From Pseudoalteromonas byunsanensis (GTDB taxonomy: Bacteria > Pseudomonadota > Gammaproteobacteria > Enterobacterales > Alteromonadaceae), in the NCBI RefSeq assembly GCF_001854475.1, contig NZ_MNAN01000026.1, forward strand, positions 62,001 to 126,000: 64,000 nucleotides of DNA, written 5' to 3'. The notes under the pieces are model-generated. The model was not told the origin of the DNA and ran no database searches. It worked only from the letters and a program-made list of their open reading frames with translations. Position 1 is the first letter of the stretch; each line of letters starts with the position of its first letter. The position numbers and the translations under genes were made by a program. Of this stretch, positions 56,267 through 64,000 are shown piece by piece.

Positions 56267-56609
56267 GTGTCTAAACGAGTTGACTGCACCGGTGTTGAGA
56301 TTACACGAGATTACATGTATTGCAGTTTTTGGAGGGAAGCTGTGCGTGCGCTATTTATGCTTAGGGTTAGGCTTTACTGTGTTAATTTACATTAACGATT
56401 GATATTAAGGTCTTTATCGCTTTGTTGTAACAAACTTGGTCATGATTGTTTAAATGTCAACTATTGTTAATATTGAAATTGATGTAATTTTCACTTTCTC
56501 ATTGTTTGCACTTTTCACTCCTACATTTTCCTCAGGTTGCTGGTACTGAGTGTAAATTCGTACGCTCAGATTTAAGGACCGAATTAATGTAAAAGGAGAG
56601 GAATTTACA
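56267..56609. other. Upstream region of PLC-X gene, 343 bp
   Basis: No gene is supported. It is AT-rich and holds the promoter for the PLC-like gene; an AAGGAGAGG ribosome site lies just before its ATG at 56610. Confidence 0.4.
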
Positions 56610-58793
56610 ATGAAACAACGTAATAAGTTACATACGATTGCGTGTATATTGGCAGGTGGTCTTGCGACTTCACTTATGTCAATAAATAGTCACGCTGCAA
56701 TAGATACAAGTGATGAGAAAGTCACTCGCTTAGATTTACAAGGGCAAATTGACAACTTCGCGCCGTTCTCAAAAACGCTTTGGGCGGGTGCCCATAACGC
56801 CTATGCTTCATACTCTTGGAACGCGGGCACCTACACCGATGTTAACCAATATTACTCGCCCAAAAGCCTACTCAACCGAGGAATAAGGGTGATGGAATTT
56901 GATATTTACCCTGAGGGTACTTTTGACTCAACCCCTATGCTGTGTCACAACTCACTTGAGAATAAAGCGCTGTGCTCAAGCTTTCATGCCAAATTATCAA
57001 AGGGTTTGGATGACATTAGAGAGTTTTTACAAGACAACCCTGATGAAGTGATCTTGCTTAAAATCGAAGCATACAAACACAACGACCATAACAATTGGCA
57101 CAACAAAATCGGTGAACGGTTACAAAATGACATTAGTGACTACCTGCTTTTACCATCTGATTGGGGTTATGCAGACGTAAGCTGTGCTTCACTGCCAGTA
57201 TCGAAACTCACAAAGCGTGACATCTTAGCCGCAGGGAAGCAGTTAGTTGCGGTGGTACAAACTCCTCGAGACCACAGTGATCTGTGCTCATATCACAGCT
57301 CGGGTAACTACTCAAAATTCTGGAATACGGTGTTTATTGGCGTAGATGCGTTTGACTCAAGCGGGAATTTGCAAAGTAATCAGCCATTTTGTCAAAACGG
57401 CAATGACGAATGCGTGAGTAACGACCAAACCGCCCATTACAATGCTAACAATATGACCGTCGTTATTGATGATGCCACGCAACTGAATGTTGACGGGCCG
57501 TCTTCTAGTAAAACGGGCAGTAATGTGCTTGATGAATGGGGTAAAAAGGGCTCACAAATATTAGAGCTGGCATTAGTCGAAGCGAATAACACCAGCGCTG
57601 CCAGTAGTTATGGTGCCAATGAAGTACAAATTGAAGATTATATCTGGTCTTGGAAAGCGAATCGTCCTAATGGCACGGGAGATTGTGCAAGTTTAGAAAG
57701 TGATGAGTCTATCGCCGACAAAGCCTGTACCGCCTTCCAATATCACGCATGCGTAGATAAAGACAGAAACTGGAAGCTTTCAACCACCAAAGGCACGTGG
57801 CATATGGGTTTTGAGTACTGTAAAAACCTTGGTGGTAGTTACACTTTCGCTATGCCATTTAATGCTTACGAGCAAGTACAACTAGTAAGTGAAATTGGAA
57901 CTAGTAGCGAAGATCATTGGGTGAATTACTATAACGCCTTTGATGACTTTTGGCTTTCAAACGCAGACGCTTATGTTGATTGGAAGTTTGTTGAAAAAAT
58001 CGCTGTAGGTACAAGCTCACAAGGTACTGCTTTTGATAATATTGCCTTACTTAAACGTAAGGCACTAGTTGGTGGCTCGTTTAACTTAAGCTCAGTTCAG
58101 ATCCGCTCAGGTAGCCGTATTGATGGTTTCAAAGTCTGCTATGAAACCAGCCAAAGCGTCAGTCATGTCAGTGTAGGCACATCAGAGCTATGTTTTTCCT
58201 ATGGCGGTAGCGGTGGTAGTTGGGGCAATACATTAAGCTTTGATGCCAGCAGTGGCGATTATTTAAGAGAAGTGAGAATTTGTAAGGAAGATGCAAGGTA
58301 TGGATACGATACAGTATACTTTTTGAAGTTTACTTCAAACACTGGCAGCAATATTTCCGGCGGCGCGCCTACTGGTAGTTGTACGACCTATAATTCAACA
58401 TCATCTGAGCAGATATTCGCCTTTCATGGTAGTGAAGGAAATGAGCTTAACTCAGTTGGCATTTATAAAATTGACAACTCACTGGTAAACGGCGGTCTAT
58501 ACGCAACAGGCTGGCTAGATAGAGATGATCCAAAAAATGGTGATAACGAAATGTTTAATGGTCATAAGTCATCTGGCAACATTTCAGCAAGTTGCGAGTC
58601 ATCTGATATTGCTGCGATTGTGGCTCGTGTGGTAGGTACAAAACTCGATTCAAGCCTCACTGGTCAGAACTTGGTAAACGACGGTTCAGGGTTTGCTTGT
58701 TGGAACTCAAGCAATGGCGGTAGTAGCAGCAATACCACCTGCGAAGACTATGAGGTGAGATACTTCTTTACCAACGCCAGTTGTTTGCCTTAA
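56610..58793 (+). CDS. Secreted PLC-X domain protein with C-terminal lectin-like region
   Basis: 727-aa secreted protein with a signal peptide (about 1-30, ending SHAA). Residues about 40-345 look like a PI-PLC X-type TIM barrel: GAHNAYASYSW (first catalytic His) and RVMEFDIYP (metal/Asp region) and MLCHNS (second His). The downstream part (about 365-460) has Cys-containing stretches such as ACTAFQYHACVD and a Trp/Gly-rich zone. About 475-600 contains a jacalin-like lectin pattern (VQIRSGSRIDGFKVCYE, GGSGGSW). Many Cys suggest disulfides. It likely acts on phosphoinositides or another phosphodiester outside the cell. Confidence 0.7.
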   Translation: MKQRNKLHTIACILAGGLATSLMSINSHAAIDTSDEKVTRLDLQGQIDNFAPFSKTLWAGAHNAYASYSWNAGTYTDVNQYYSPKSLLNRGIRVMEFDIYPEGTFDSTPMLCHNSLENKALCSSFHAKLSKGLDDIREFLQDNPDEVILLKIEAYKHNDHNNWHNKIGERLQNDISDYLLLPSDWGYADVSCASLPVSKLTKRDILAAGKQLVAVVQTPRDHSDLCSYHSSGNYSKFWNTVFIGVDAFDSSGNLQSNQPFCQNGNDECVSNDQTAHYNANNMTVVIDDATQLNVDGPSSSKTGSNVLDEWGKKGSQILELALVEANNTSAASSYGANEVQIEDYIWSWKANRPNGTGDCASLESDESIADKACTAFQYHACVDKDRNWKLSTTKGTWHMGFEYCKNLGGSYTFAMPFNAYEQVQLVSEIGTSSEDHWVNYYNAFDDFWLSNADAYVDWKFVEKIAVGTSSQGTAFDNIALLKRKALVGGSFNLSSVQIRSGSRIDGFKVCYETSQSVSHVSVGTSELCFSYGGSGGSWGNTLSFDASSGDYLREVRICKEDARYGYDTVYFLKFTSNTGSNISGGAPTGSCTTYNSTSSEQIFAFHGSEGNELNSVGIYKIDNSLVNGGLYATGWLDRDDPKNGDNEMFNGHKSSGNISASCESSDIAAIVARVVGTKLDSSLTGQNLVNDGSGFACWNSSNGGSSSNTTCEDYEVRYFFTNASCLP

Positions 58794-58813
58794 ATCACAG
58801 TGTTTAAATCAAT

Positions 58814-58840
58814 AAAAAAAGCGCCCGAGGGCGCTTTTTT
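58814..58840. terminator. Bidirectional terminator between PLC and htpX genes
   Basis: An A-run, GCGCC (58821-58825) CGAG GGCGC (58830-58834), and a T-run form a symmetric hairpin usable on both strands. Confidence 0.88.
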
Positions 58841-58854
58841 GGGCTAGTAATAAA

Positions 58855-59712
58855 TTATCTTAGCGCTTGAATACGTTGCTCAAGGGGTGGGTGTGAAGCA
58901 AAGAAATCAGCGATGCTTTTACCTGAGGCAATCCCGAATGCCATCATCGACCCTTCAAGTTGTGATTCTTGGTTGTGTTTTAAACGCTCAAGGGCTGCGC
59001 GCATTTTATGCGCTCCAACTAAGTTAGCAGCCCCTTTGTCGGCGGCGAACTCGCGCTGGCGGCTAAAGTAGGCCACCACAATAGAGGCTAAAATGCCAAA
59101 TAGCATTTGGAAAATCAGGTCAAACACAAAATACGCCCAACCAGTACCTTCTTCATCTTCACCGCGGAAGAAGTTATCAACGATACCCGCAAGTACCTTG
59201 GCTAGGAATATCACGAAGGTATTCACCACACCTTGGATTAGCGTCAGCGTAACCATGTCACCATTGGCAACGTGTGACACCTCATGGGCAAGCACCGCTT
59301 CGGCTTCATCCTGGCTCATGTTATGTAGTAGCCCAGAGCTGACAGCGACTAAGCTATTATTTTTACTCGGACCTGTCGCAAATGCGTTGATCTCAGGACT
59401 ATCGTAAATCGCCACTTCTGGCATTTTGATGTTGGCTTGTTGCGCTTGACGTGCAACAGTTTGTAGCAACCAATGTTCTGTTTCGTTACGAGCTTGTGCA
59501 ATCACCATCGCACCGGTTGATTTTTTGGCAATCCACTTTGACATAAACAAAGAAATGAATGCACCACCAAAACCAAATACCAATGCAATGAGCATGATAC
59601 CGCCATAACTTCTACTGGAGATCCCCAGTACAGACATCAATACAGATAAAACCACCCCTAACACCAGCATTACAGCAAGGTTAGTTAGTAGAAATAACAC
59701 AACGCGTTTCAT
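58855..59712 (-). CDS. htpX: HtpX membrane protease
   Basis: 285-aa zinc membrane protease for quality control of inner-membrane proteins. The ATG at 59712 follows GAGGTGACT; an upstream in-frame ATG (59862) lacks one. Two N-terminal helices (about 1-55) precede [12 protein letters not shown] (HExxH zinc site) and two further hydrophobic segments; the third ligand Glu lies in [10 protein letters not shown]. The family name is supported by [23 protein letters not shown]. Probably stress-regulated, but no operator was identified. Confidence 0.95.
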   Translation of the reverse strand: MKRVVLFLLTNLAVMLVLGVVLSVLMSVLGISSRSYGGIMLIALVFGFGGAFISLFMSKWIAKKSTGAMVIAQARNETEHWLLQTVARQAQQANIKMPEVAIYDSPEINAFATGPSKNNSLVAVSSGLLHNMSQDEAEAVLAHEVSHVANGDMVTLTLIQGVVNTFVIFLAKVLAGIVDNFFRGEDEEGTGWAYFVFDLIFQMLFGILASIVVAYFSRQREFAADKGAANLVGAHKMRAALERLKHNQESQLEGSMMAFGIASGKSIADFFASHPPLEQRIQALR

Positions 59713-59861
59713 AGTCACCTCAGTGATAAAATATAAATTCTGCAAACGATGCAGCATCGAAATCCTAATATGTAAAATGGGGGAGTTTATGTCACTAATC
59801 AATAGTGAGAAGGGTAACAAAGTGTGAAAAAATGCGTTTTTGAGAGCAATAATTTTTGTCA

Positions 59862-59886
59862 AGAGCCAAACAGTGTGTTTGGCTCT
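59862..59886 (-). terminator. Hairpin after FMN reductase gene
   Basis: AGAGCCAAACA (59862-59872) and TGTTTGGCTCT (59876-59886) are perfect inverses with a 3-nt loop. It lies 9 bp after the reductase stop on the minus strand. No strong T-run follows. Confidence 0.5.
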
Positions 59887-59895
59887 GATTATTTC

Positions 59896-60423
59896 TTATG
59901 ATTGCAAAGAAAATACCGATTCTTTTAGCTTTTGCTTAAGTTCTTTATCAGCTAACTCACCTTTGTCAGTATCAAACACATCATAAAAACTCGGTACTGA
60001 CATACTGCCCTTAACATCCATTGCAAAAAACGGCGCTGAACCATTGGCGCTATTTAATACACTTTGTGCGCCACCGGGACCTGGTGATGTTGCTAACAAC
60101 ACCATTGGCTTATCTTGGTAAACTTTTTGGCTAATTCGCGATGTCCAATCAAAAATGTTTTTGTAAGCCGCAGTATAAGAGCCGTTGTGCTCAGCAAACG
60201 AAACGATAATCGCATCAGCTTCGCCTATTTTTTTATAAAATGCCTGTGCCTGTGTAGGAATACCGTTTTCGTTTTCTCTGTCTGAACTATAAATTGGCAT
60301 TTCAAAATCATTTAGGTCTAACACTTCTACCTGTGCTCCCTCAACCAAAGACGCAGCATACATTGCTAGCTGTTTATTGATAGACTGACGACTACTGCTT
60401 GCTGCAAATGCTAAAACTTTCAT
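59896..60423 (-). CDS. NADPH-dependent FMN reductase family protein
   Basis: 175-aa flavodoxin-like NAD(P)H:FMN oxidoreductase. The FMN phosphate loop AASSSRQSINKQLA at the N-terminus, SFAEHNGSYTAAYKNIFDW (E-N-S-P-like motif) and LLATSPGPGGAQSVL are typical. It likely reduces quinones, azo compounds or chromate with FMN. It is divergent from the LysR regulator at 60571, which may control it. Confidence 0.88.
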   Translation of the reverse strand: MKVLAFAASSSRQSINKQLAMYAASLVEGAQVEVLDLNDFEMPIYSSDRENENGIPTQAQAFYKKIGEADAIIVSFAEHNGSYTAAYKNIFDWTSRISQKVYQDKPMVLLATSPGPGGAQSVLNSANGSAPFFAMDVKGSMSVPSFYDVFDTDKGELADKELKQKLKESVFSLQS

Positions 60424-60570
60424 AACACGCTCCTAATTCACTAAGATGTTTACGAGTCGAAGCATCAAGCACCTTACACACATCAACTCGTTATATTTAT
60501 TTGTTGCCTAGAAGTATATATTAAGCTTCAATAATCATTAATCACCTAAAAGTAAAAATACTGTTTCCAT

Positions 60571-61476
60571 ATGACTAATAATGATTTGTTTGATGGTGTG
60601 TTGATATTTACCCAAGTCGTTAAAAGTGGTGGGTTTACTGCTGCTGCGCAGGTGTTGGGGCATTCTAACTCCCATATCAGTAAAGAAATTAATAAGCTGG
60701 AAGCGCGACTTGGAGTAAGGTTACTCAATAGAACCACGCGCTCAATAGCTTTAACACCTGAGGGAAAAGTGTATTTCAATCATTGCGAGCAGCTAGTGAA
60801 TGACGCACACGATGCTTTTACTTTGCTGACTCAAAATGATGAAAACCCTAAAGGGGAGCTGAAAATAAGCTGTCCTTTGGGGATCAGTCAAAGTTATATT
60901 CAACCTGTTATCGAGCAGTATCTGAGTCGCTACCCCAACGTAAAACTCAATTTAGATCTTAGCGACAAACGCATTGATTTGGTATCGGACGGCTTTGACC
61001 TAGTGGTTCGCGCGGCCCCCATGTTAGAAGAGTCTAGTCTTATTTGTAAACGACTGTTTTCATGCCCAACCTATGTCGTTGCATCTGCGGGGTATATTGA
61101 ATGCCATGGTAGGCCATATCATCCAAAAGAATTACAAAACCATGACTGTATTTGCTATAGCAATCATAAGGTCCCCGACCGTTGGGAGTTCACTCATAAA
61201 GATGGTGAGCAATTTGCGGTTAACGTTCGGCAAAAAATAAAAACCAACAACGGCAATATGCAAGCAAGTATGGCGTTGGCTGGTTTCGGCATTTGTCGTT
61301 TGCCCGAGTTTTACATTAAGCAGGCGCTTGAGATGAAACAGCTGGTGACTTTGTTTGAGGAGTTTCCTCAGCCTCAAGTAAATGTGTATGCGATTTATCC
61401 GAGCAAAAAACACTTGTCTCCAAAAGTACGCTGCTTTATCGACCTGTTAGATGAACGCGCAACGTATACCACATAG
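60571..61476 (+). CDS. LysR family transcriptional regulator
   Basis: 301-aa LysR-type regulator: winged-helix DNA-binding domain at 1-65 (GVLIFTQVVKSGGFTAAAQVLGHSNSHISKEINKLEARLGVRLLNRTTRSIALT) with a linker helix, then a two-lobe effector domain (GELKISCPLGISQSYIQPVIEQYLSRYP, DLVVRAAPM). It is divergent from the FMN reductase gene (147 bp between starts), the usual LysR arrangement, so that gene is its likely target. Effector unknown. Confidence 0.9.
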   Translation: MTNNDLFDGVLIFTQVVKSGGFTAAAQVLGHSNSHISKEINKLEARLGVRLLNRTTRSIALTPEGKVYFNHCEQLVNDAHDAFTLLTQNDENPKGELKISCPLGISQSYIQPVIEQYLSRYPNVKLNLDLSDKRIDLVSDGFDLVVRAAPMLEESSLICKRLFSCPTYVVASAGYIECHGRPYHPKELQNHDCICYSNHKVPDRWEFTHKDGEQFAVNVRQKIKTNNGNMQASMALAGFGICRLPEFYIKQALEMKQLVTLFEEFPQPQVNVYAIYPSKKHLSPKVRCFIDLLDERATYTT

Positions 61477-61608
61477 ACTATTTAATATTTTTGTACGCAA
61501 AGACTATGCTTTTAATCGCTTGCACTAATGAAATACGTTAAAATGGTCTATTACTTTCCTAAAACTCGATAATCATCTGGTGATGGGTATCCTGACATTG
61601 AGAACACC

Positions 61609-61911
61609 ATGAAAAAAACCTTTGCGTTAACACATCCAAAACTTAAGCCTGCACGCTTAGTAGATGCTATTAAATACGAAGTAAAAAAATATCTTCGCAG
61701 AGAGCGTAATAAGAATTTACCTGCGGATGCAGACTTTTGGGATTTTGATTGTCGATTTGGTGCAACAGAGTCTCAAGCTGATGTGATTAAAGTTGCCCAG
61801 ATCAACAAACATATCGATCATGCGGTAGAAGGGCAGCTAACGTCATTTTATTTGGAAATATTGGCCAAACCTGGTTATAGAACACCTATGCTGGATCAAG
61901 ACGAAGAATAA
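61609..61911 (+). CDS. DUF6172 family protein
   Basis: 100-aa basic protein with KTFALTHPKLKPARLVDAIKYEVKKYLRRERNK and FWDFDCRFG, a combination characteristic of the DUF6172 family of gammaproteobacteria. No function is known. It is a single gene ended by a strong terminator. Confidence 0.75.
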   Translation: MKKTFALTHPKLKPARLVDAIKYEVKKYLRRERNKNLPADADFWDFDCRFGATESQADVIKVAQINKHIDHAVEGQLTSFYLEILAKPGYRTPMLDQDEE

Positions 61912-61925
61912 TTAGCTTGTTTTTT

Positions 61926-61968
61926 GATGTATCGGCTTAAGCATTACTGCCGATACATCTGTCTTGTT
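61926..61968 (+). terminator. Intrinsic terminator of DUF6172 gene
   Basis: GATGTATCGGC (61926-61936) and GCCGATACATC (61949-61959) form an 11-bp perfect stem with a 12-nt loop, followed by TGTCTTGTTT. Confidence 0.75.
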
Positions 61969-61978
61969 TAACTAAGAG

Positions 61979-62572
61979 CTAGTGCGAGTTAGAGCAAGCA
62001 TTTATAAGTCGCTGATACAAAATGGTAAATGATAGTACAAGCCCGCCGACGGCCCCGATAAGATGCGCTTCAATTGCGACTCTAGAATCTATCAGAGCGC
62101 CAACTTCTGGACTTGGACCCTGTATTTGTTCCCAAATCAACTTGACCCAAACACCGATAAACAATAAAGCTCCGGTTTTCATTCCTACTTGTATATCTTT
62201 AAGCGCCCCCCAAATAATCACGCCATGAAGTAAGCCACTCAATCCGGTATATATTTTTATATCGGGACAAAACAACCAAATGCCAACACCAGTCCACAGT
62301 GCCAAAAACACAATGTGGTATAGATAGGTTGGCATAGAGCGATGTTCCGCGTGCAAAATCCAGATAAAAACAACACCTAGTGCGTTGAGCCCCAAATGAG
62401 TCCAGTTGGTATGCATAAACTGGCCGGTGAAGATTCTCCACCATTGCTGCTCAACTAGACTACGGTCAAATGCCAGCCAACTGTTTGCGTCTATCAACAT
62501 CAACAGAGTGCAAATTGAAATCAATAATAAGGGTGGCAGTATGTATTGCTTTTGTAAGGGTAAATCGATCAT
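61979..62572 (-). CDS. rrtA: Rhombosortase (rhomboid-family intramembrane protease)
   Basis: 197-aa membrane serine protease of the rhomboid superfamily with about six helices. The family start WWRIFTGQFMHTNWTHLGLNALGV is that of rhombosortases. The catalytic Ser is in GLSGLLHG and the His in EAHLIGAVGG. Rhombosortase cleaves GlyGly-CTERM proteins near their C-terminal membrane anchor. I see no GlyGly-CTERM tail in this window; the substrates must be elsewhere. It is divergent from the second ggt gene. Confidence 0.88.
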   Translation of the reverse strand: MIDLPLQKQYILPPLLLISICTLLMLIDANSWLAFDRSLVEQQWWRIFTGQFMHTNWTHLGLNALGVVFIWILHAEHRSMPTYLYHIVFLALWTGVGIWLFCPDIKIYTGLSGLLHGVIIWGALKDIQVGMKTGALLFIGVWVKLIWEQIQGPSPEVGALIDSRVAIEAHLIGAVGGLVLSFTILYQRLINACSNSH

Positions 62573-62653
62573 GTTGTTTATACTTTATTTTTTGCATATT
62601 GTGCCTCTTTACTTTTATCATGCCAACGATGAGAACTGATAAAAGTGAATATT

Positions 62654-64000
62654 ATGAAATATGTTTATCCGCTGATTGGTGTTTTGTTACTCAGTAGCTG
62701 TGCCTCTGATGGCAACTCAGTGACAAAAATAGAACAGCGCGAAACCAGAGAGCCGGAAGCAGCAACGGGGCTTCAACTTAAGCATCAGGTTATTGGTGAA
62801 AAGTACATGGTTGCTGCTGCGAATCCTTATGCCTCAAAAGCGGGTCAGCAGATGTTGGCCAAAGGTGGTAGTGCCATTGACGCTGCCATTGCCACGCAAC
62901 TAGTATTAACATTGGTTGAACCGCAGTCATCTGGTATTGGTGGTGGTGGGTTCGTTTTATATTATGATAAAAAAAATAATGAGCTAGTTACATTTGACGG
63001 CAGGGAAACCGCGCCCAGTGCCGCTGATCATACCTTGTTTTTAGACCAAAAGGGCCAACCAGTTCCGTGGATAAAAGCAGTTGTTGGCGGTCGTTCCGTC
63101 GGCGTTCCTGGTATTTTGCATGCGTTTAAACAAGCCCATGATAAATACGGTACGTTACCTTGGGAGCAATTATTTAAGCCAGCTATCGCACTGGCTGAGG
63201 AAGGTTTTGTCGTTTCTCCTCGACTCACCATGTTATTAGAGAAGCGGTATAACCCTGGGCTTGAGCAACTATCGCCAGCAAAAGACTACTTTTATCCAAA
63301 TGGTGAGCCGCTGAAAACCGGCACCGTTAAGAAAAACCCTGAGCTTGCTGCGCTTTACAAACAGGTTTCAAAACAGGGGATTGTAGCTTTCTATCAAGGA
63401 GACAATGCTAAAAAACTAGTCGATGCAGTACAAAATTCAGCGGTTGCCCCTGGTAAACTAGCAGAGTCCGATTTAGCACAATACCAAAGCAAAATGCGCG
63501 ACCCAATCTGTATCGATTACCATAAACATAAAGTGTGTTCGATGGCACCACCAAGCAGCGGTGGTGTAGCGGTCTTACAAATTCTAAAACTACTTGAAGG
63601 TAAACGGCTTAGCCAATATCAGCCTAACGACCCTAATAGCTTGCATTTGTTTACTCAAGCATCTCGTTTGGCCTTTGCCGACAGAAATCACTATGTGGCG
63701 GACCCTGATTTTGTCGCGGTACCAACCCAAGCACTTTTACAAAGTGACTATCTTTTGCAGCGCGCAAAGTTAATAACAGAGCTTGATAATCATAATGTAG
63801 CGGTGGGGGACCCCACACAGGGTAAATTAGTTTATGCCAAGGACGATGGGTATGAGTTACCATCGACGACTCATGTATCAATCGTTGACCAAAATGGTAA
63901 CGCGGTGTCGATGACCAGCTCTATAGAGATGGCGTTCGGCTCAACGGTTATGGTAAACGGTTATCTTTTAAATAATCAGCTAACGGATTTTTCACTTAGT
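62654..64000 (+). CDS. Gamma-glutamyltransferase (lipoprotein-type), cut by window end
   Basis: First 449 codons of a gamma-glutamyltransferase that continues past 64000. The signal peptide has a lipobox LLSSCAS (Cys16), so unlike the ggt at 10455 this paralogue is membrane-anchored. Motifs GGSAIDAAIATQLVLTLVEPQSSGIGGGGF, RETAP, APPSSGGVAVL and the processing site STTHVSIVDQNGNAVS (nucleophile about Thr405) are all present. The catalytic C-terminal half is missing only because the window ends. ATG 62654 has a weak ribosome site. Confidence 0.88.
   Translation, partial: MKYVYPLIGVLLLSSCASDGNSVTKIEQRETREPEAATGLQLKHQVIGEKYMVAAANPYASKAGQQMLAKGGSAIDAAIATQLVLTLVEPQSSGIGGGGFVLYYDKKNNELVTFDGRETAPSAADHTLFLDQKGQPVPWIKAVVGGRSVGVPGILHAFKQAHDKYGTLPWEQLFKPAIALAEEGFVVSPRLTMLLEKRYNPGLEQLSPAKDYFYPNGEPLKTGTVKKNPELAALYKQVSKQGIVAFYQGDNAKKLVDAVQNSAVAPGKLAESDLAQYQSKMRDPICIDYHKHKVCSMAPPSSGGVAVLQILKLLEGKRLSQYQPNDPNSLHLFTQASRLAFADRNHYVADPDFVAVPTQALLQSDYLLQRAKLITELDNHNVAVGDPTQGKLVYAKDDGYELPSTTHVSIVDQNGNAVSMTSSIEMAFGSTVMVNGYLLNNQLTDFSLS

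Noticed and set aside
1..64000. Integrated phage, transposon, CRISPR array or tRNA genes
   Set aside because: No integrase, transposase, direct-repeat array or tRNA-like cloverleaf was recognised by eye on either strand.

Overview
The window looks like the chromosome of a marine gammaproteobacterium of the order Alteromonadales, most likely Pseudoalteromonas or a close relative. This is inferred from moderately low GC, a laminarinase with a beta-1,3-glucan-binding module, a large TonB-dependent receptor, an NhaD Na+/H+ antiporter, a DASH cryptochrome/FeS photolyase pair, a rhombosortase and many orphan periplasmic solute-binding proteins. I saw no rRNA, tRNA, insertion sequence, prophage or CRISPR array. 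It reads as ordinary chromosome carrying several accessory clusters.

Layout. 0-5.5 kb: lipoprotein serine hydrolase, DUF697 protein, small membrane protein, then a cyclic-peptide-type ABC exporter overlapping an SPFH/prohibitin-like protein. 5.5-7.6 kb: GH16 laminarinase behind a perfect LacI-type palindrome. 7.7-10.4 kb: orphan solute-binding protein, cysteine-cluster protein, then a cohesin-domain membrane protein next to a dockerin-domain protein. 10.4-15.3 kb: gamma-glutamyltransferase, lipoproteins, and a P-loop kinase gene with a broken 5' end. 15.3-20 kb: mksF-mksE-mksB condensin operon without the nuclease subunit mksG/jetD. 20-24.7 kb: nhaD, a lysine riboswitch controlling lysC, and an NSS-family transporter. 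24.7-31 kb: DUF5916 outer-membrane-type protein, then DASH cryptochrome, a 52-aa DUF2256 protein, FeS photolyase and LysE exporter. 31-37 kb: orphan SBP, CadC-like regulator with an NAD(P)-binding protein, and a dicarboxylate symporter. 37-43 kb: TPR histidine kinase, a 71-aa secreted peptide coupled to a fatty-acid-hydroxylase-family membrane protein, an AraC regulator, a DUF1360-like protein and a GNAT enzyme.

43-52.1 kb: a TonB-dependent receptor, a secreted BNR-repeat protein, a lipoprotein metallopeptidase and a POT-family transporter. Near-identical palindromes built on ATTGTATACAAT lie before the receptor, between the divergent peptidase and POT genes, and again in front of a short terminator-ended stretch. 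Together these suggest one regulated uptake and degradation system. 52.1-53.5 kb: astB. 53.6-56.2 kb: arsR-gapdh-arsJ organoarsenical efflux operon. 56.6-64 kb: secreted PLC-X protein with a lectin-like region, htpX, FMN reductase with divergent LysR regulator, DUF6172, rhombosortase, and a second gamma-glutamyltransferase cut by the window end.

The strongest leads for something undescribed are the palindrome-linked receptor/peptidase/POT regulon, the cohesin-dockerin pair, the small peptide with its membrane hydroxylase, and the ABC exporter-SPFH pair with no biosynthetic genes beside it. All functions are read from sequence motifs by eye; no database search was run.
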